Assembly (NCBI GenBank): GCA_017848155.1
Contig: JAGAKC010000319.1
Location: 1-12,616, forward strand
DNA: 12,616 nucleotides
Direction of reading: 5' to 3'
Origin: Oscillospiraceae bacterium
GTDB taxonomy: Bacteria; Bacillota; Clostridia; Oscillospirales; Ruminococcaceae
The notes below the pieces were generated by a model. It had not been told where the DNA came from and made no database searches. It worked only from the letters and a program-made list of their open reading frames with translations. The number at the start of each line of letters is the position of its first letter. Within the stretch, counting starts at the first letter, position 1. Positions 1 to 6,518 of the stretch are shown here, piece after piece. A program made the position numbers and the translations under genes.

Positions 1-1228
1 ATTTATCGGCGATAGTCTTTGCACGCTCCTCAGCCGCTTTTTCATCATAGCTGCTGCGCACCTCATAATCATTGGTGTAGTAATTGTAGAAAAGGATCTC
101 GCCTGTTTCGGCATCTACAGAAATAGATACCTCCTCCCATAACCAGCTGTCCTCCTCCCATACTACCTCGTCATAGTACCAGTCCTCGTCCATGGCGTTG
201 CTTTGGTTTACAAACGACGCGTTGTAGATATATCTGCCCGTGCGCTCATTTTTGCGCAGATAGCTGTGCTGCAGCGACATACTGTCCTTATACGTCAGAT
301 ATACGTTATCATTCATAAGATCGGTTATAGCCTTCTCCGTCGCATACGGAAGCTCCTTGTCAAGCTCCTGAAGCTCCTCGGGAGTAAACTCGCCCTTTTC
401 CTCAAAGTCATTTGTAGCGCCTGCAGACTCCTCCGAATCAGCCATACTGTCATCGGAATAGAATCCATCCGCCTTGAAGTTGCTGCGCTTGCCGGTGAAT
501 GCGTTTATCTCGCCCCATTCCGTCTGAGTGTAAACAAGTCTTGACTTGTACTCCTTCGAATCATTGTCGTAATATATCTCATACTGAGGCTGGATATCTA
601 TCATTTCCGCATAGCAGTCCTGCGCCTTATCCACGGAAATAATATCAGCAGGCTTTTTGAACGATGCACCCATATGCCAGTTTATATAGAACGAAAGCAG
701 CTCACCTGTATTCTTGTCGATGGTTATCCTGCCGCTGTCATTGCTTACAGGAATACCGTTGCTGATCCTGCAAAGTGCAAAGGAAGCATCGTTTCCGTTG
801 AGCGAAATGCGTAAGCTGCTGCGGTCGATCTCAATATTGTCCCAGACAGTGGGATTGAGCTTCTTTACAGCCGCCTTTGCCTTTTTATAAAGCTTCGCCT
901 CAGACAGCTTTGCAAGTCCCATCTCATCCTGCGGTCTTTCTGTGTACCTGTCAAACGATGTCACAACAGTGCCGCATATCACTGCCTGCATGTAGCCATA
1001 CTTTTCAGCATCATCAGGAGTCCTCCACGAAAAATAATACTGATCCTTCATATTCGCAGTGGATATCTGGTAGCTGAATTCCGACAGCTCTGCGGGTATC
1101 TCTATCCTGTCCTTTACTTTTGACAGTGCCGACCGCAGCGCAGCGTCGTCCTTTCCCTCCGCATAGACGCATACCGAGCTTGTAAGCGCCATAGCCGCCG
1201 CAAGAGAAAGTGATAATGCCTTCTTCAT
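1..1228 (-). CDS. Secreted YcdB/YcdC-repeat protein (3' end outside window)
   Basis: The gene reads leftward from an ATG at 1228 and is still open at position 1, so 409 N-terminal residues are visible and the C-terminus is missing. An SD sequence GGAGGG sits 7 nt before the start. Residues 1-23 form a Sec signal peptide (MKK, hydrophobic core, then VYA before the likely cut), so the product is exported. Two related units follow. Unit one is about residues 50-190 and ends in DKNTGELLSFY. Unit two is about residues 281-385, opens with FTPEEL and ends in VDAETGEILFYNYY. The 'D..TGE(I/L)..FY' endings and the 'ISVDKAQ' link at 197-203 are typical of the YcdB/YcdC (PepSY-like) repeat family in Firmicutes. 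The stretch at 255-290 is acidic and probably a linker. Function in this family is unknown; a cell-envelope role is only inference. Confident of the gene and its export, fairly confident of the family. Confidence 0.82.
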   Translation of the reverse strand, partial: MKKALSLSLAAAMALTSSVCVYAEGKDDAALRSALSKVKDRIEIPAELSEFSYQISTANMKDQYYFSWRTPDDAEKYGYMQAVICGTVVTSFDRYTERPQDEMGLAKLSEAKLYKKAKAAVKKLNPTVWDNIEIDRSSLRISLNGNDASFALCRISNGIPVSNDSGRITIDKNTGELLSFYINWHMGASFKKPADIISVDKAQDCYAEMIDIQPQYEIYYDNDSKEYKSRLVYTQTEWGEINAFTGKRSNFKADGFYSDDSMADSEESAGATNDFEEKGEFTPEELQELDKELPYATEKAITDLMNDNVYLTYKDSMSLQHSYLRKNERTGRYIYNASFVNQSNAMDEDWYYDEVVWEEDSWLWEEVSISVDAETGEILFYNYYTNDYEVRSSYDEKAAEERAKTIADK

Positions 1229-1283
1229 AACAATGCCCTCCATTCGTTTATGTTAAATCGCTAAAGTGGTTTGTACCTATAAC

Positions 1284-1310
1284 ACTATACGCGCAGGAAA
1301 TAGGTTGCAA
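1284..1310 (-). promoter_or_regulatory. Weak candidate promoter of the YcdB-like gene
   Basis: Read on the minus strand, TTGCAA (1305-1310) and TATAGT (1284-1289) are separated by 15 bp, about 55 bp before the start codon at 1228. The spacing is shorter than the usual 16-18 bp, so this is only a possible sigma-A promoter. Confidence 0.3.
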
Positions 1311-1338
1311 AAAAACCGAAAAAAATTTACACTTTCAG

Positions 1339-1375
1339 AAACAGCTGCCCCGACACACGTCAGGAGCAGCTGTTT
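1339..1375 (-). terminator. Hairpin terminator of the RCC1-repeat gene
   Basis: The arms AAACAGCTGC (1339-1348) and GCAGCTGTTT (1366-1375) are perfectly complementary and can be extended inward by C-G pairs across a bulge. The hairpin lies 5 nt past the stop of the 1381-4368 gene. On the minus strand the U-run is short right after the stem, with a longer T-run about 15 nt further on, so termination may be imperfect. Confidence 0.6.
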
Positions 1376-1380
1376 TGAGC

Positions 1381-4368
1381 TTATTTTGCTTTTACTTTAT
1401 ATTTCTTGGATTCCGACGAATAGATCTTTTTACCGTCCACCTCAACATATGCCTTTATGGTGTAGTAATAGGTCTTTCCTGCCTTTGCCGTATCGTCGGT
1501 GAATCTGAGCGCATCGTCCACATCCGCAACCGCAACAGCCTTTCCGCCCTTGCTTGTACGACGGTAGATGGTATATCCGTCTGCTCCCTCTATCGCCTTC
1601 CATTTGAGGATCACGCCGTCTGCGGTAGCCTTGCGTGAGCTTATCTTCGGCTTTGCAGGGCGCACATTTATCGTAACTGTACGTGTCTTATCGGGGTTGC
1701 TTCTGGGGTATACAGTGATCTCCGCAACACCGGGAGCAACAGCCTTGACCTTACCCTTTGCGCTTACAGTAGCGACCTCAGGGTCGGATGTTTCAAATAT
1801 AAGCGTCTTATCCGCCGCATTTGAGGGATATACCTTGGTCTTGAATGTAAAGCTGTCGCCGGGCTTCATGCTCTTTGACTTGGATGGAGATACCGAAAAG
1901 CTGGATACAGGAATAGTGACATTTACCTGACAGCTTGCGGACGCTCCGCCTATAACGGTTGCGGTGATGGTTGCAGTACCCTTTTTGATGCCCTTCACAG
2001 TACCGTCTGCGGAAACTGTGGCAACAGACGTATCCGAGCTCGTCCACATAACTGTCTTTATCTCCGCATCGGCAGGCTTCACCTCGGCAGTAAGCTTTGC
2101 CGTATTGCCGGGTTTTACGACGAGCTGTTCCTTGCTGAGCTTAACACTCTCAGGACCTGAAAGCGGATCACAAAGAGCACCAGTTACTGTCGTTTCAGCC
2201 TTTACAGACACTCCGCCTGTTCCCGTACCTACCTGACCGTATGTATTATCGCCCCAGCAAAGGAGCGCACCGTCATCACGCAGGTAGCCGCCGAAATAAT
2301 CGCCAAGCTCTACCGCAACAACAGAGGATGCGACCAGAGCGAACTCGCTGCGGTCCTTGCGGTCATCTGTTCCAAGTGCACCGTTCTTGTTGCTGCCGCT
2401 GGTGAGCAATCTCTCATTCGTGTCAATTATCGCACAGGAGTAAAGACCTGCCTCTACACTGTTTGCAAGACAAGCGATCTTCTGCGGTGTTTTGAGCCTT
2501 GCCGTAGCGGTTCCCAGCTGTCCGCTGAGATTTGTGCCCCACACCCATACTCTGTCGCCGTCGTCGATCGCCATTACATTAGCGCCCGCAGCATCGATCT
2601 CCTTAAGGAATACCGGCTCATCTGTCTTAGCATCGGTTATTTCTATCTCACGGGGGAATGTTACCACAGCAGTGTCAAAATCCTTACCTAGCTGCCTGCT
2701 GCCGTTTGCGCCCCAGCCGTAAAGCACGCCTGTGCTTTCAAGTGCAAGGCAGAAATTATCTCCCACAGCAAGATCAGACACAGTGCCAAGATCGTCACAC
2801 AGCTCCATGGGCACTCTTACTACACTGGGACAATCCACCAGACGATTTGATACATTAGTACCCCAGCCGTACACTACGCCGTCAAGGATCGCAGCACAGA
2901 AGCCGTTTCCAAAGTGGATATCCGCATCCACCACATCGCTGAAGTAGTAGTTTTCAGTGGGCTTGCAGATGGTAGTGCTTTCAGTATCCATAGCCAGAAG
3001 GTGACTGCCGTTGTCACCGAAAACAAACATCATGTTGTCAACAGTCTGTACGAAAGTGCACTTATCTCCGCACCACACCATTTTTGCTGCCGAGCGAAGC
3101 GCAACCTTGGTGGGCACGTTCTTCACGGAATAGTCACCCGTACCAAGCTGTCCGCAGTCGTTATTGCCCCATGTGTACAGCACACCGTCAGCATCTATCG
3201 CCGCAGAATGATCCTTACCTGCGGAATACTGAACGATCTCATCCAGTACCTTTTCGGGACGGGGGACCGCACTGTCGCCATAACGGAAAAGCTGTCCATA
3301 GATACCGCTTCCCACTGCATTTACGCCGCCCGTACCTTTAAGCATGAGCGAATGATTTTCACCAAAAGCCACCGAAATAACTCCCGATGTCACAGCAACT
3401 TCAGGCTTATGCAGATTTTCTGTCTTTTTATTGTGCAGCTGACCGCAGTTGTTAGCGCCCCAGACATACGTCTTACCGCTGCCTGTCACTGCCGCAGACG
3501 AATCTCCGCCTGCAAACACAGCGCATGCGTTCTTAATACCCACATCTGTAAAGGACGACACGCAGTCCTTTTCGGCATGTGCAGCCTGTCCCTTTTCGTT
3601 AAGACCCGACACCAGCACCGTGCCATCCTTCTTAAGGAGAACAGAGTGCTGATTTCCTGCCTCTGCGGCTGCAACATCTTCTATAGGAAGCGCCTTAAAT
3701 GTATCATAATCACGGTAGTTACCGATACCAAGCTGTCCGCAGCTGTTGTTTCCCGAAATGTATACCACACCTGTCTTGCTGACAAGGAGCGTGAAGCCGT
3801 CGCCGGCTGCCGCATCCGCAATATTCTCCATCAGCTTCACAGGCTTGTTTCTTGCGTTATTCTTGTCAAAGCCGAGCTCGCCATGCTCGTTGCTGCCCCA
3901 GCCATATGCCGTACCATCGGCAGTAATAGCTATCGTATGCGCAGCGCCTGCGCTGACAGAAATAACGTTATCCATTATCTTGACAGGCGACATTACAGCA
4001 CCCGAGGATTCCCCGGGGACTATCTGACCTTCAGAGTTGTCACCCCATCCATACAGCTCTCCTGCTGCGTTTATTGCAAAGCTGATATCATCGTTAGCCT
4101 CAGCAGCGATGACATTATCCATGATCTTCACGCCGTCGGATTCGCCATCGAGCTTTCCTGTGCCGAGCTGTCCCTTGTCGTTGCTGCCTGCTGCCCAGAG
4201 CGTCAGATCCTTCTTGATAACAAGGCTGTGTTCAAATCCGACAGCGATAGTGTCAACAGACGGCTTTGCCACTTCAGCCGCCGACGCAGCAGTCCCGAAG
4301 GAAAGCAGACCAGCCACCTGTACCGCACAAAGCATCGAGCTCAGAATACGAACTGTAGTTTTTTTCAT
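1381..4368 (-). CDS. Secreted RCC1-repeat protein with two Big_2 domains and a C-terminal fibronectin III domain
   Basis: This is a 995-residue exported protein. Residues 1-30 are a signal peptide ending in ASA. Residues about 41-735 carry 14 RCC1-type units spaced about 50 residues apart, each with a 'xWGxNxxGQLG'-like core (for example YTWGNNDCGQLG near 398-409). Units 7, 9 and 10 are degenerate. Fourteen units fit two seven-bladed beta-propellers (about 41-380 and 381-735). Two group-2 bacterial Ig domains follow (about 738-818 and 821-904, with 'SVATVSADGTVKG' and 'EVATVSAKGKVKA'), then a fibronectin III domain (about 905-995, 'LKWKAIEGADGYTIYRR'). No dockerin, LPXTG or S-layer motif is visible, so anchoring is unknown and the protein may be released. 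ATG at 4368 follows GGGAGG with normal spacing. RCC1 propellers bind proteins or other ligands; an extracellular adhesion or scaffold role is inference. It is monocistronic with its own hairpin terminator. Confidence 0.9.
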   Translation of the reverse strand: MKKTTVRILSSMLCAVQVAGLLSFGTAASAAEVAKPSVDTIAVGFEHSLVIKKDLTLWAAGSNDKGQLGTGKLDGESDGVKIMDNVIAAEANDDISFAINAAGELYGWGDNSEGQIVPGESSGAVMSPVKIMDNVISVSAGAAHTIAITADGTAYGWGSNEHGELGFDKNNARNKPVKLMENIADAAAGDGFTLLVSKTGVVYISGNNSCGQLGIGNYRDYDTFKALPIEDVAAAEAGNQHSVLLKKDGTVLVSGLNEKGQAAHAEKDCVSSFTDVGIKNACAVFAGGDSSAAVTGSGKTYVWGANNCGQLHNKKTENLHKPEVAVTSGVISVAFGENHSLMLKGTGGVNAVGSGIYGQLFRYGDSAVPRPEKVLDEIVQYSAGKDHSAAIDADGVLYTWGNNDCGQLGTGDYSVKNVPTKVALRSAAKMVWCGDKCTFVQTVDNMMFVFGDNGSHLLAMDTESTTICKPTENYYFSDVVDADIHFGNGFCAAILDGVVYGWGTNVSNRLVDCPSVVRVPMELCDDLGTVSDLAVGDNFCLALESTGVLYGWGANGSRQLGKDFDTAVVTFPREIEITDAKTDEPVFLKEIDAAGANVMAIDDGDRVWVWGTNLSGQLGTATARLKTPQKIACLANSVEAGLYSCAIIDTNERLLTSGSNKNGALGTDDRKDRSEFALVASSVVAVELGDYFGGYLRDDGALLCWGDNTYGQVGTGTGGVSVKAETTVTGALCDPLSGPESVKLSKEQLVVKPGNTAKLTAEVKPADAEIKTVMWTSSDTSVATVSADGTVKGIKKGTATITATVIGGASASCQVNVTIPVSSFSVSPSKSKSMKPGDSFTFKTKVYPSNAADKTLIFETSDPEVATVSAKGKVKAVAPGVAEITVYPRSNPDKTRTVTINVRPAKPKISSRKATADGVILKWKAIEGADGYTIYRRTSKGGKAVAVADVDDALRFTDDTAKAGKTYYYTIKAYVEVDGKKIYSSESKKYKVKAK

Positions 4369-4554
4369 TTTCCGTCCTCCCTTTGATGTAATAAAAGATC
4401 CCTATACTAATATAACAATTCAACAGGTAAAAAAGTTTCATCCATATGAAAAAAATATCTATATATAATATAACGAAAAAACACAGCTGTTTGTTGCTTT
4501 TTTGAAAAAAAATTATATTATTTTTTAGAAATGTTAAGATATCCGAAAGGAACA
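4369..4554. other. A/T-rich intergenic region, no gene seen
   Basis: This 186-bp gap between the hydrolase stop and the RCC1-gene start is strongly A/T-rich, especially 4440-4530. It should hold the RCC1-gene promoter. On the minus strand TATATT-like -10 boxes exist near 4407-4420, but none has a good -35 box at 17 bp. A poor hairpin with A6 and T6 edges around a GC-poor core (about 4475-4503) might end the upstream hydrolase transcript. Neither element is secure. Confidence 0.4.
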
Positions 4555-5403
4555 TCAGAAATCCAGCGCTTCTCCGCCGCCCAGATAAAGCAGCCTGTCA
4601 CCTAAGACCTCATCCATGATATCAAAGCCACGGAATCCCGTGCAATGACACGCATACACCTTATCAACTCCGCTGAGCTTTATACCTCTTGCCGTAGATG
4701 TGACATACTCCACAGAACATCCGAGCGCCTTTGGATTGCTGCCCGAAAAGTGGAATCCACCGATGATCGCAAGGATAGGTATGCCGTGCCAGCGCTCCTG
4801 CACAGTCTGTATCATGTTTACTGCGCCGCAGTGGAAGCAACCACCCACCAGCACAAGACCCTCCGCTTTGCGTTTTTTCGGGAAAATGACCGCAAAGCTT
4901 TCGTCCGAATGATCAAACGGAACGTTTTTCTTGCCGTCAACAGTGAAATATCCGTTATCGGGATTAACGTATTTCTCATCATGATTCTCACAGGATGCCA
5001 GATAAAAGCCCTCTGCGACCTCTGAAAAGCTGTTGTAAAGCACCAGATTGTCACGGTACTTCTTGAAAAAGCCCTTTCCCTCTCCTGCGGCGGCTTTGAA
5101 AAGACCGTTTCTGCGATATACCTCCTGCTGCGCACCGGCACGCAGGAAGATACGCGCCTGAGGATTAAGACGCATTATGCTGTCGATACCGCCCGTATGC
5201 GCATGATGATTATGCGTAAGGATAACCGCATCGACATCATCGATCGGCAGCCGCATACGCTTTGCATTGTCCACAGCCTTGCCTGTAAGACCTGTATCTA
5301 TAAGATAGTTATTTCCGTCATGCTCAACAAAAAGCGATACACCATCCTCGGAAAACAGCTTTTCATTTACCGATGTATTCTCAATAAGACAAACTATCTT
5401 CAA
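4555..5403 (-). CDS. Metallo-beta-lactamase-fold hydrolase, COG1237-like, with altered metal motif
   Basis: I take the TTG at 5403 as start, giving 282 residues that begin MKIVCLIENTS, the usual opening of this family; AGGTGAG lies just upstream. A longer frame from GTG at 5439 would begin inside the preceding terminator hairpin. Features seen: 'NNYLIDTG' (31-38), the metal motif THNHHAHTGG (63-72), GGCFH (187-191), IGGFHF (214-219) and ACHCTG (251-256). These match the COG1237 group, annotated as dihydropterin/ribofuranosylaminobenzene phosphate synthase-like in archaea but of unknown substrate in most bacteria. The HxHxDH motif reads H64-N-H66-H67-A68-H69, so the Asp that normally binds the second metal is Ala. 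Histidines 64, 66, 69, 191 and 253 remain. A cytoplasmic hydrolase is expected; no signal peptide is seen. The gene lies 58 bp downstream of a metal-dependent repressor, but a terminator separates them. Confidence 0.85.
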   Translation of the reverse strand: MKIVCLIENTSVNEKLFSEDGVSLFVEHDGNNYLIDTGLTGKAVDNAKRMRLPIDDVDAVILTHNHHAHTGGIDSIMRLNPQARIFLRAGAQQEVYRRNGLFKAAAGEGKGFFKKYRDNLVLYNSFSEVAEGFYLASCENHDEKYVNPDNGYFTVDGKKNVPFDHSDESFAVIFPKKRKAEGLVLVGGCFHCGAVNMIQTVQERWHGIPILAIIGGFHFSGSNPKALGCSVEYVTSTARGIKLSGVDKVYACHCTGFRGFDIMDEVLGDRLLYLGGGEALDF

Positions 5404-5422
5404 AAGCTCACCTACCCCGTGT

Positions 5423-5455
5423 AAAAACAGCCGTGCCACAGCTATGCGGCACAGC
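5423..5455 (-). terminator. Rho-independent terminator of the DtxR-family gene
   Basis: Eight-base arms (5430-5437 and 5448-5455) pair with one mismatch around a 10-nt loop, with U5 following on the minus strand (5423-5427). It starts 7 nt after the stop of the 5462-5842 gene. Its presence argues that the GTG at 5439 is not the start of the downstream hydrolase. Confidence 0.75.
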
Positions 5456-5461
5456 GTCAGA

Positions 5462-5842
5462 TCAGTTTCCTGTAAATTCTTCTAAGTGTTTTTTTATGGC
5501 CTCAAAGCTCTCGTTGCTAAGGCAGTGCTCGATACGGCAGGCGTCCTCTGCGGCTATATTCTCCGGCACACCCATAGAAGTAAGCCAGCTTGTAAATAAT
5601 ATATGACGCTCATACACACGCTCTGCTATCTCCCTGCCCTTATCGGTGAGAGTAATAAATCCATTCTTATCTACGGCAATACACTCTTTTTCACGCAGAT
5701 TCTTCATCGCTACGCTTACGCTCGGCTTTGAATAGTCCAGCTCTGCCGCAATGTCAATAGAGCGCACCTCGCCGTTTCTGTTTTGGAGGATAAGTATAGT
5801 CTCCAGATAATCTTCTCCGGATTCAAGGATTCGTTCTTTCAT
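5462..5842 (-). CDS. DtxR/MntR-family metal-dependent transcriptional repressor
   Basis: This is a 126-residue protein with a winged HTH (about residues 8-65, 'SIDIAAELDYSKPSVSVAMKNL' as helices 2-3 in outline) and a helical dimerisation/metal domain (about 66-122). It lacks the C-terminal SH3-like domain of DtxR/IdeR, so its architecture is that of MntR. Likely metal ligands by alignment from memory are D11, E14, H80, C102, E105 and H106. D11 and E14 are MntR-like (D8, E11 of B. subtilis MntR), while C102 sits where MntR has Glu and DtxR has Cys. The family represses or activates Mn2+ or Fe2+ uptake genes when metal is bound; which metal applies here cannot be told. ATG at 5842 is preceded by AAAGGCGG. 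A good promoter and an overlapping palindrome lie upstream, so autoregulation is plausible. No metal transporter is in the window. Confidence 0.88.
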   Translation of the reverse strand: MKERILESGEDYLETILILQNRNGEVRSIDIAAELDYSKPSVSVAMKNLREKECIAVDKNGFITLTDKGREIAERVYERHILFTSWLTSMGVPENIAAEDACRIEHCLSNESFEAIKKHLEEFTGN

Positions 5843-5874
5843 TACTGCCGCCTTTCCGCTTTTGCATATTACAG

Positions 5875-5888
5875 TGATAATTTTATCA
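5875..5888. promoter_or_regulatory. Candidate operator of the DtxR-family gene
   Basis: TGATAA (5875-5880) and TTATCA (5883-5888) form an inverted repeat with a 2-bp centre. It overlaps the -10 box of the repressor's own promoter by four bases, the expected place for a self-repressing site. It does not match the known MntR or DtxR boxes, so the link is positional inference. Confidence 0.4.
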
Positions 5889-5913
5889 TATCATAGTTTT
5901 CGTGTTTCGTCAA
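5885..5913 (-). promoter_or_regulatory. Sigma-A promoter of the DtxR-family gene
   Basis: On the minus strand TTGACG (5908-5913) and TATGAT (5885-5890) are separated by exactly 17 bp, about 43 bp upstream of the ATG at 5842. Five of six bases match consensus in each box. It shows that the repressor is transcribed independently of cdd. Confidence 0.75.
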
Positions 5914-5937
5914 GTATAGACGCACAGAAAATACACA

Positions 5938-5957
5938 GGCATGTCATTTTCCGTGCC
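5938..5957 (-). terminator. Possible weak terminator of cdd
   Basis: GGCATG (5938-5943) and CGTGCC (5952-5957) form a 6-bp stem with one G-U pair and an 8-nt loop, 6 bp after the cdd stop. On the minus strand the tail TGTGTATTTTC is only partly U-rich, so strength is doubtful. Confidence 0.35.
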
Positions 5958-5963
5958 CCATCT

Positions 5964-6392
5964 CTACCCCTCAAGATTTTCAGGACCGAACGAGCATGGC
6001 AGAAGCTCCTCCAGCGTCATTTCGATATAGTCATCGACGCTCCTGCATACAATAACTGTCATTCGTTTCGGATCACAGAATTCTCTCAGCACCTGCCTGC
6101 ACACACCGCAGGGATAGGCATAGTCCAGAGCCTGAGCGCCCTTCTTTCCTCCTGCTATAGCGATAGCGGAAAACGCACGATTTCCCATGCTCACTGCCTT
6201 AAACACCGCAGTCCTCTCTGCGCAGTTAGTAGCACCGTAGGATGCATTTTCCACATTGCACCCTGTTACTATCTCACCGTCATCACACAGCAGCGCAGCG
6301 CCCACGCAGTACTCCGAATACGGCGCATAGGCAAGCTCCCTTGCCTGCAAAGCCATTTCTATAAGCTTATTACGGATACGTGCATCCGACAT
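5964..6392 (-). CDS. cdd: Cytidine deaminase
   Basis: This 142-residue enzyme hydrolyses cytidine and deoxycytidine to uridine and deoxyuridine in pyrimidine salvage. The zinc site is fully present: C57-A58-E59 (CAE, with catalytic Glu59) and P94-C95-G96-V97-C98 (PCxxC). 'CNVENASYG' (45-53) is the nucleoside-binding stretch of the small homotetrameric cytidine deaminases, and the length is typical of that class. It is cytosolic. ATG at 6392 follows GAGGGTG. The gene is divergent from the D,D-carboxypeptidase and has its own near-consensus promoter. The era or deoC genes often found beside cdd are absent; the downstream gene is a metal-dependent repressor with a separate promoter. Confidence 0.96.
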   Translation of the reverse strand: MSDARIRNKLIEMALQARELAYAPYSEYCVGAALLCDDGEIVTGCNVENASYGATNCAERTAVFKAVSMGNRAFSAIAIAGGKKGAQALDYAYPCGVCRQVLREFCDPKRMTVIVCRSVDDYIEMTLEELLPCSFGPENLEG

Positions 6393-6427
6393 TTTACCAC
6401 ACCCTCATAATAATATTCTTAACAATA

Positions 6428-6456
6428 ATTATATCCCCTGCGCCGCAATAAATCAA
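6428..6456 (-). promoter_or_regulatory. Sigma-A promoter of cdd
   Basis: On the minus strand TTGATT (6451-6456) is followed after exactly 17 bp by the perfect -10 box TATAAT (6428-6433), about 35 bp upstream of the cdd ATG. Confidence 0.75.
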
Positions 6457-6458
6457 GT

Positions 6459-6487
6459 ACATATTTTCCTCTGCAAGTCCATATATT
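6459..6487 (+). promoter_or_regulatory. Candidate sigma-E (mother-cell) promoter of the D,D-carboxypeptidase gene
   Basis: ACATATT (6459-6465), a 14-bp spacer and CATATATT (6480-6487) fit the B. subtilis sigma-E consensus KMATATT-N14/15-CATACAHT at 6 of 7 and 7 of 8 positions. The -10 box ends 31 bp before the ATG, leaving a leader of normal length. No good sigma-A -35 box is seen in this stretch. The region is AT-rich, so a chance match cannot be excluded. Confidence 0.5.
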
Positions 6488-6518
6488 ATTCTGTACCAAC
6501 ATCATAACGGAGGAAGCC

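Noticed and set aside
203..544. 113-codon open frame on the plus strand
   Set aside because: It is opposite the YcdB/YcdC-like gene, which is supported by a signal peptide, RBS and repeat motifs.
2914..4386. 490-codon open frame on the plus strand
   Set aside because: It lies entirely opposite the RCC1-repeat gene, whose domains, signal peptide and RBS are clear. The product is rich in Cys, His and Arg without domain logic and has no SD; it is a shadow of the codon bias on the other strand.
5862..6410. 182-codon open frame on the plus strand
   Set aside because: It is antisense to cdd, has no SD, and would cross the cdd and repressor promoters.
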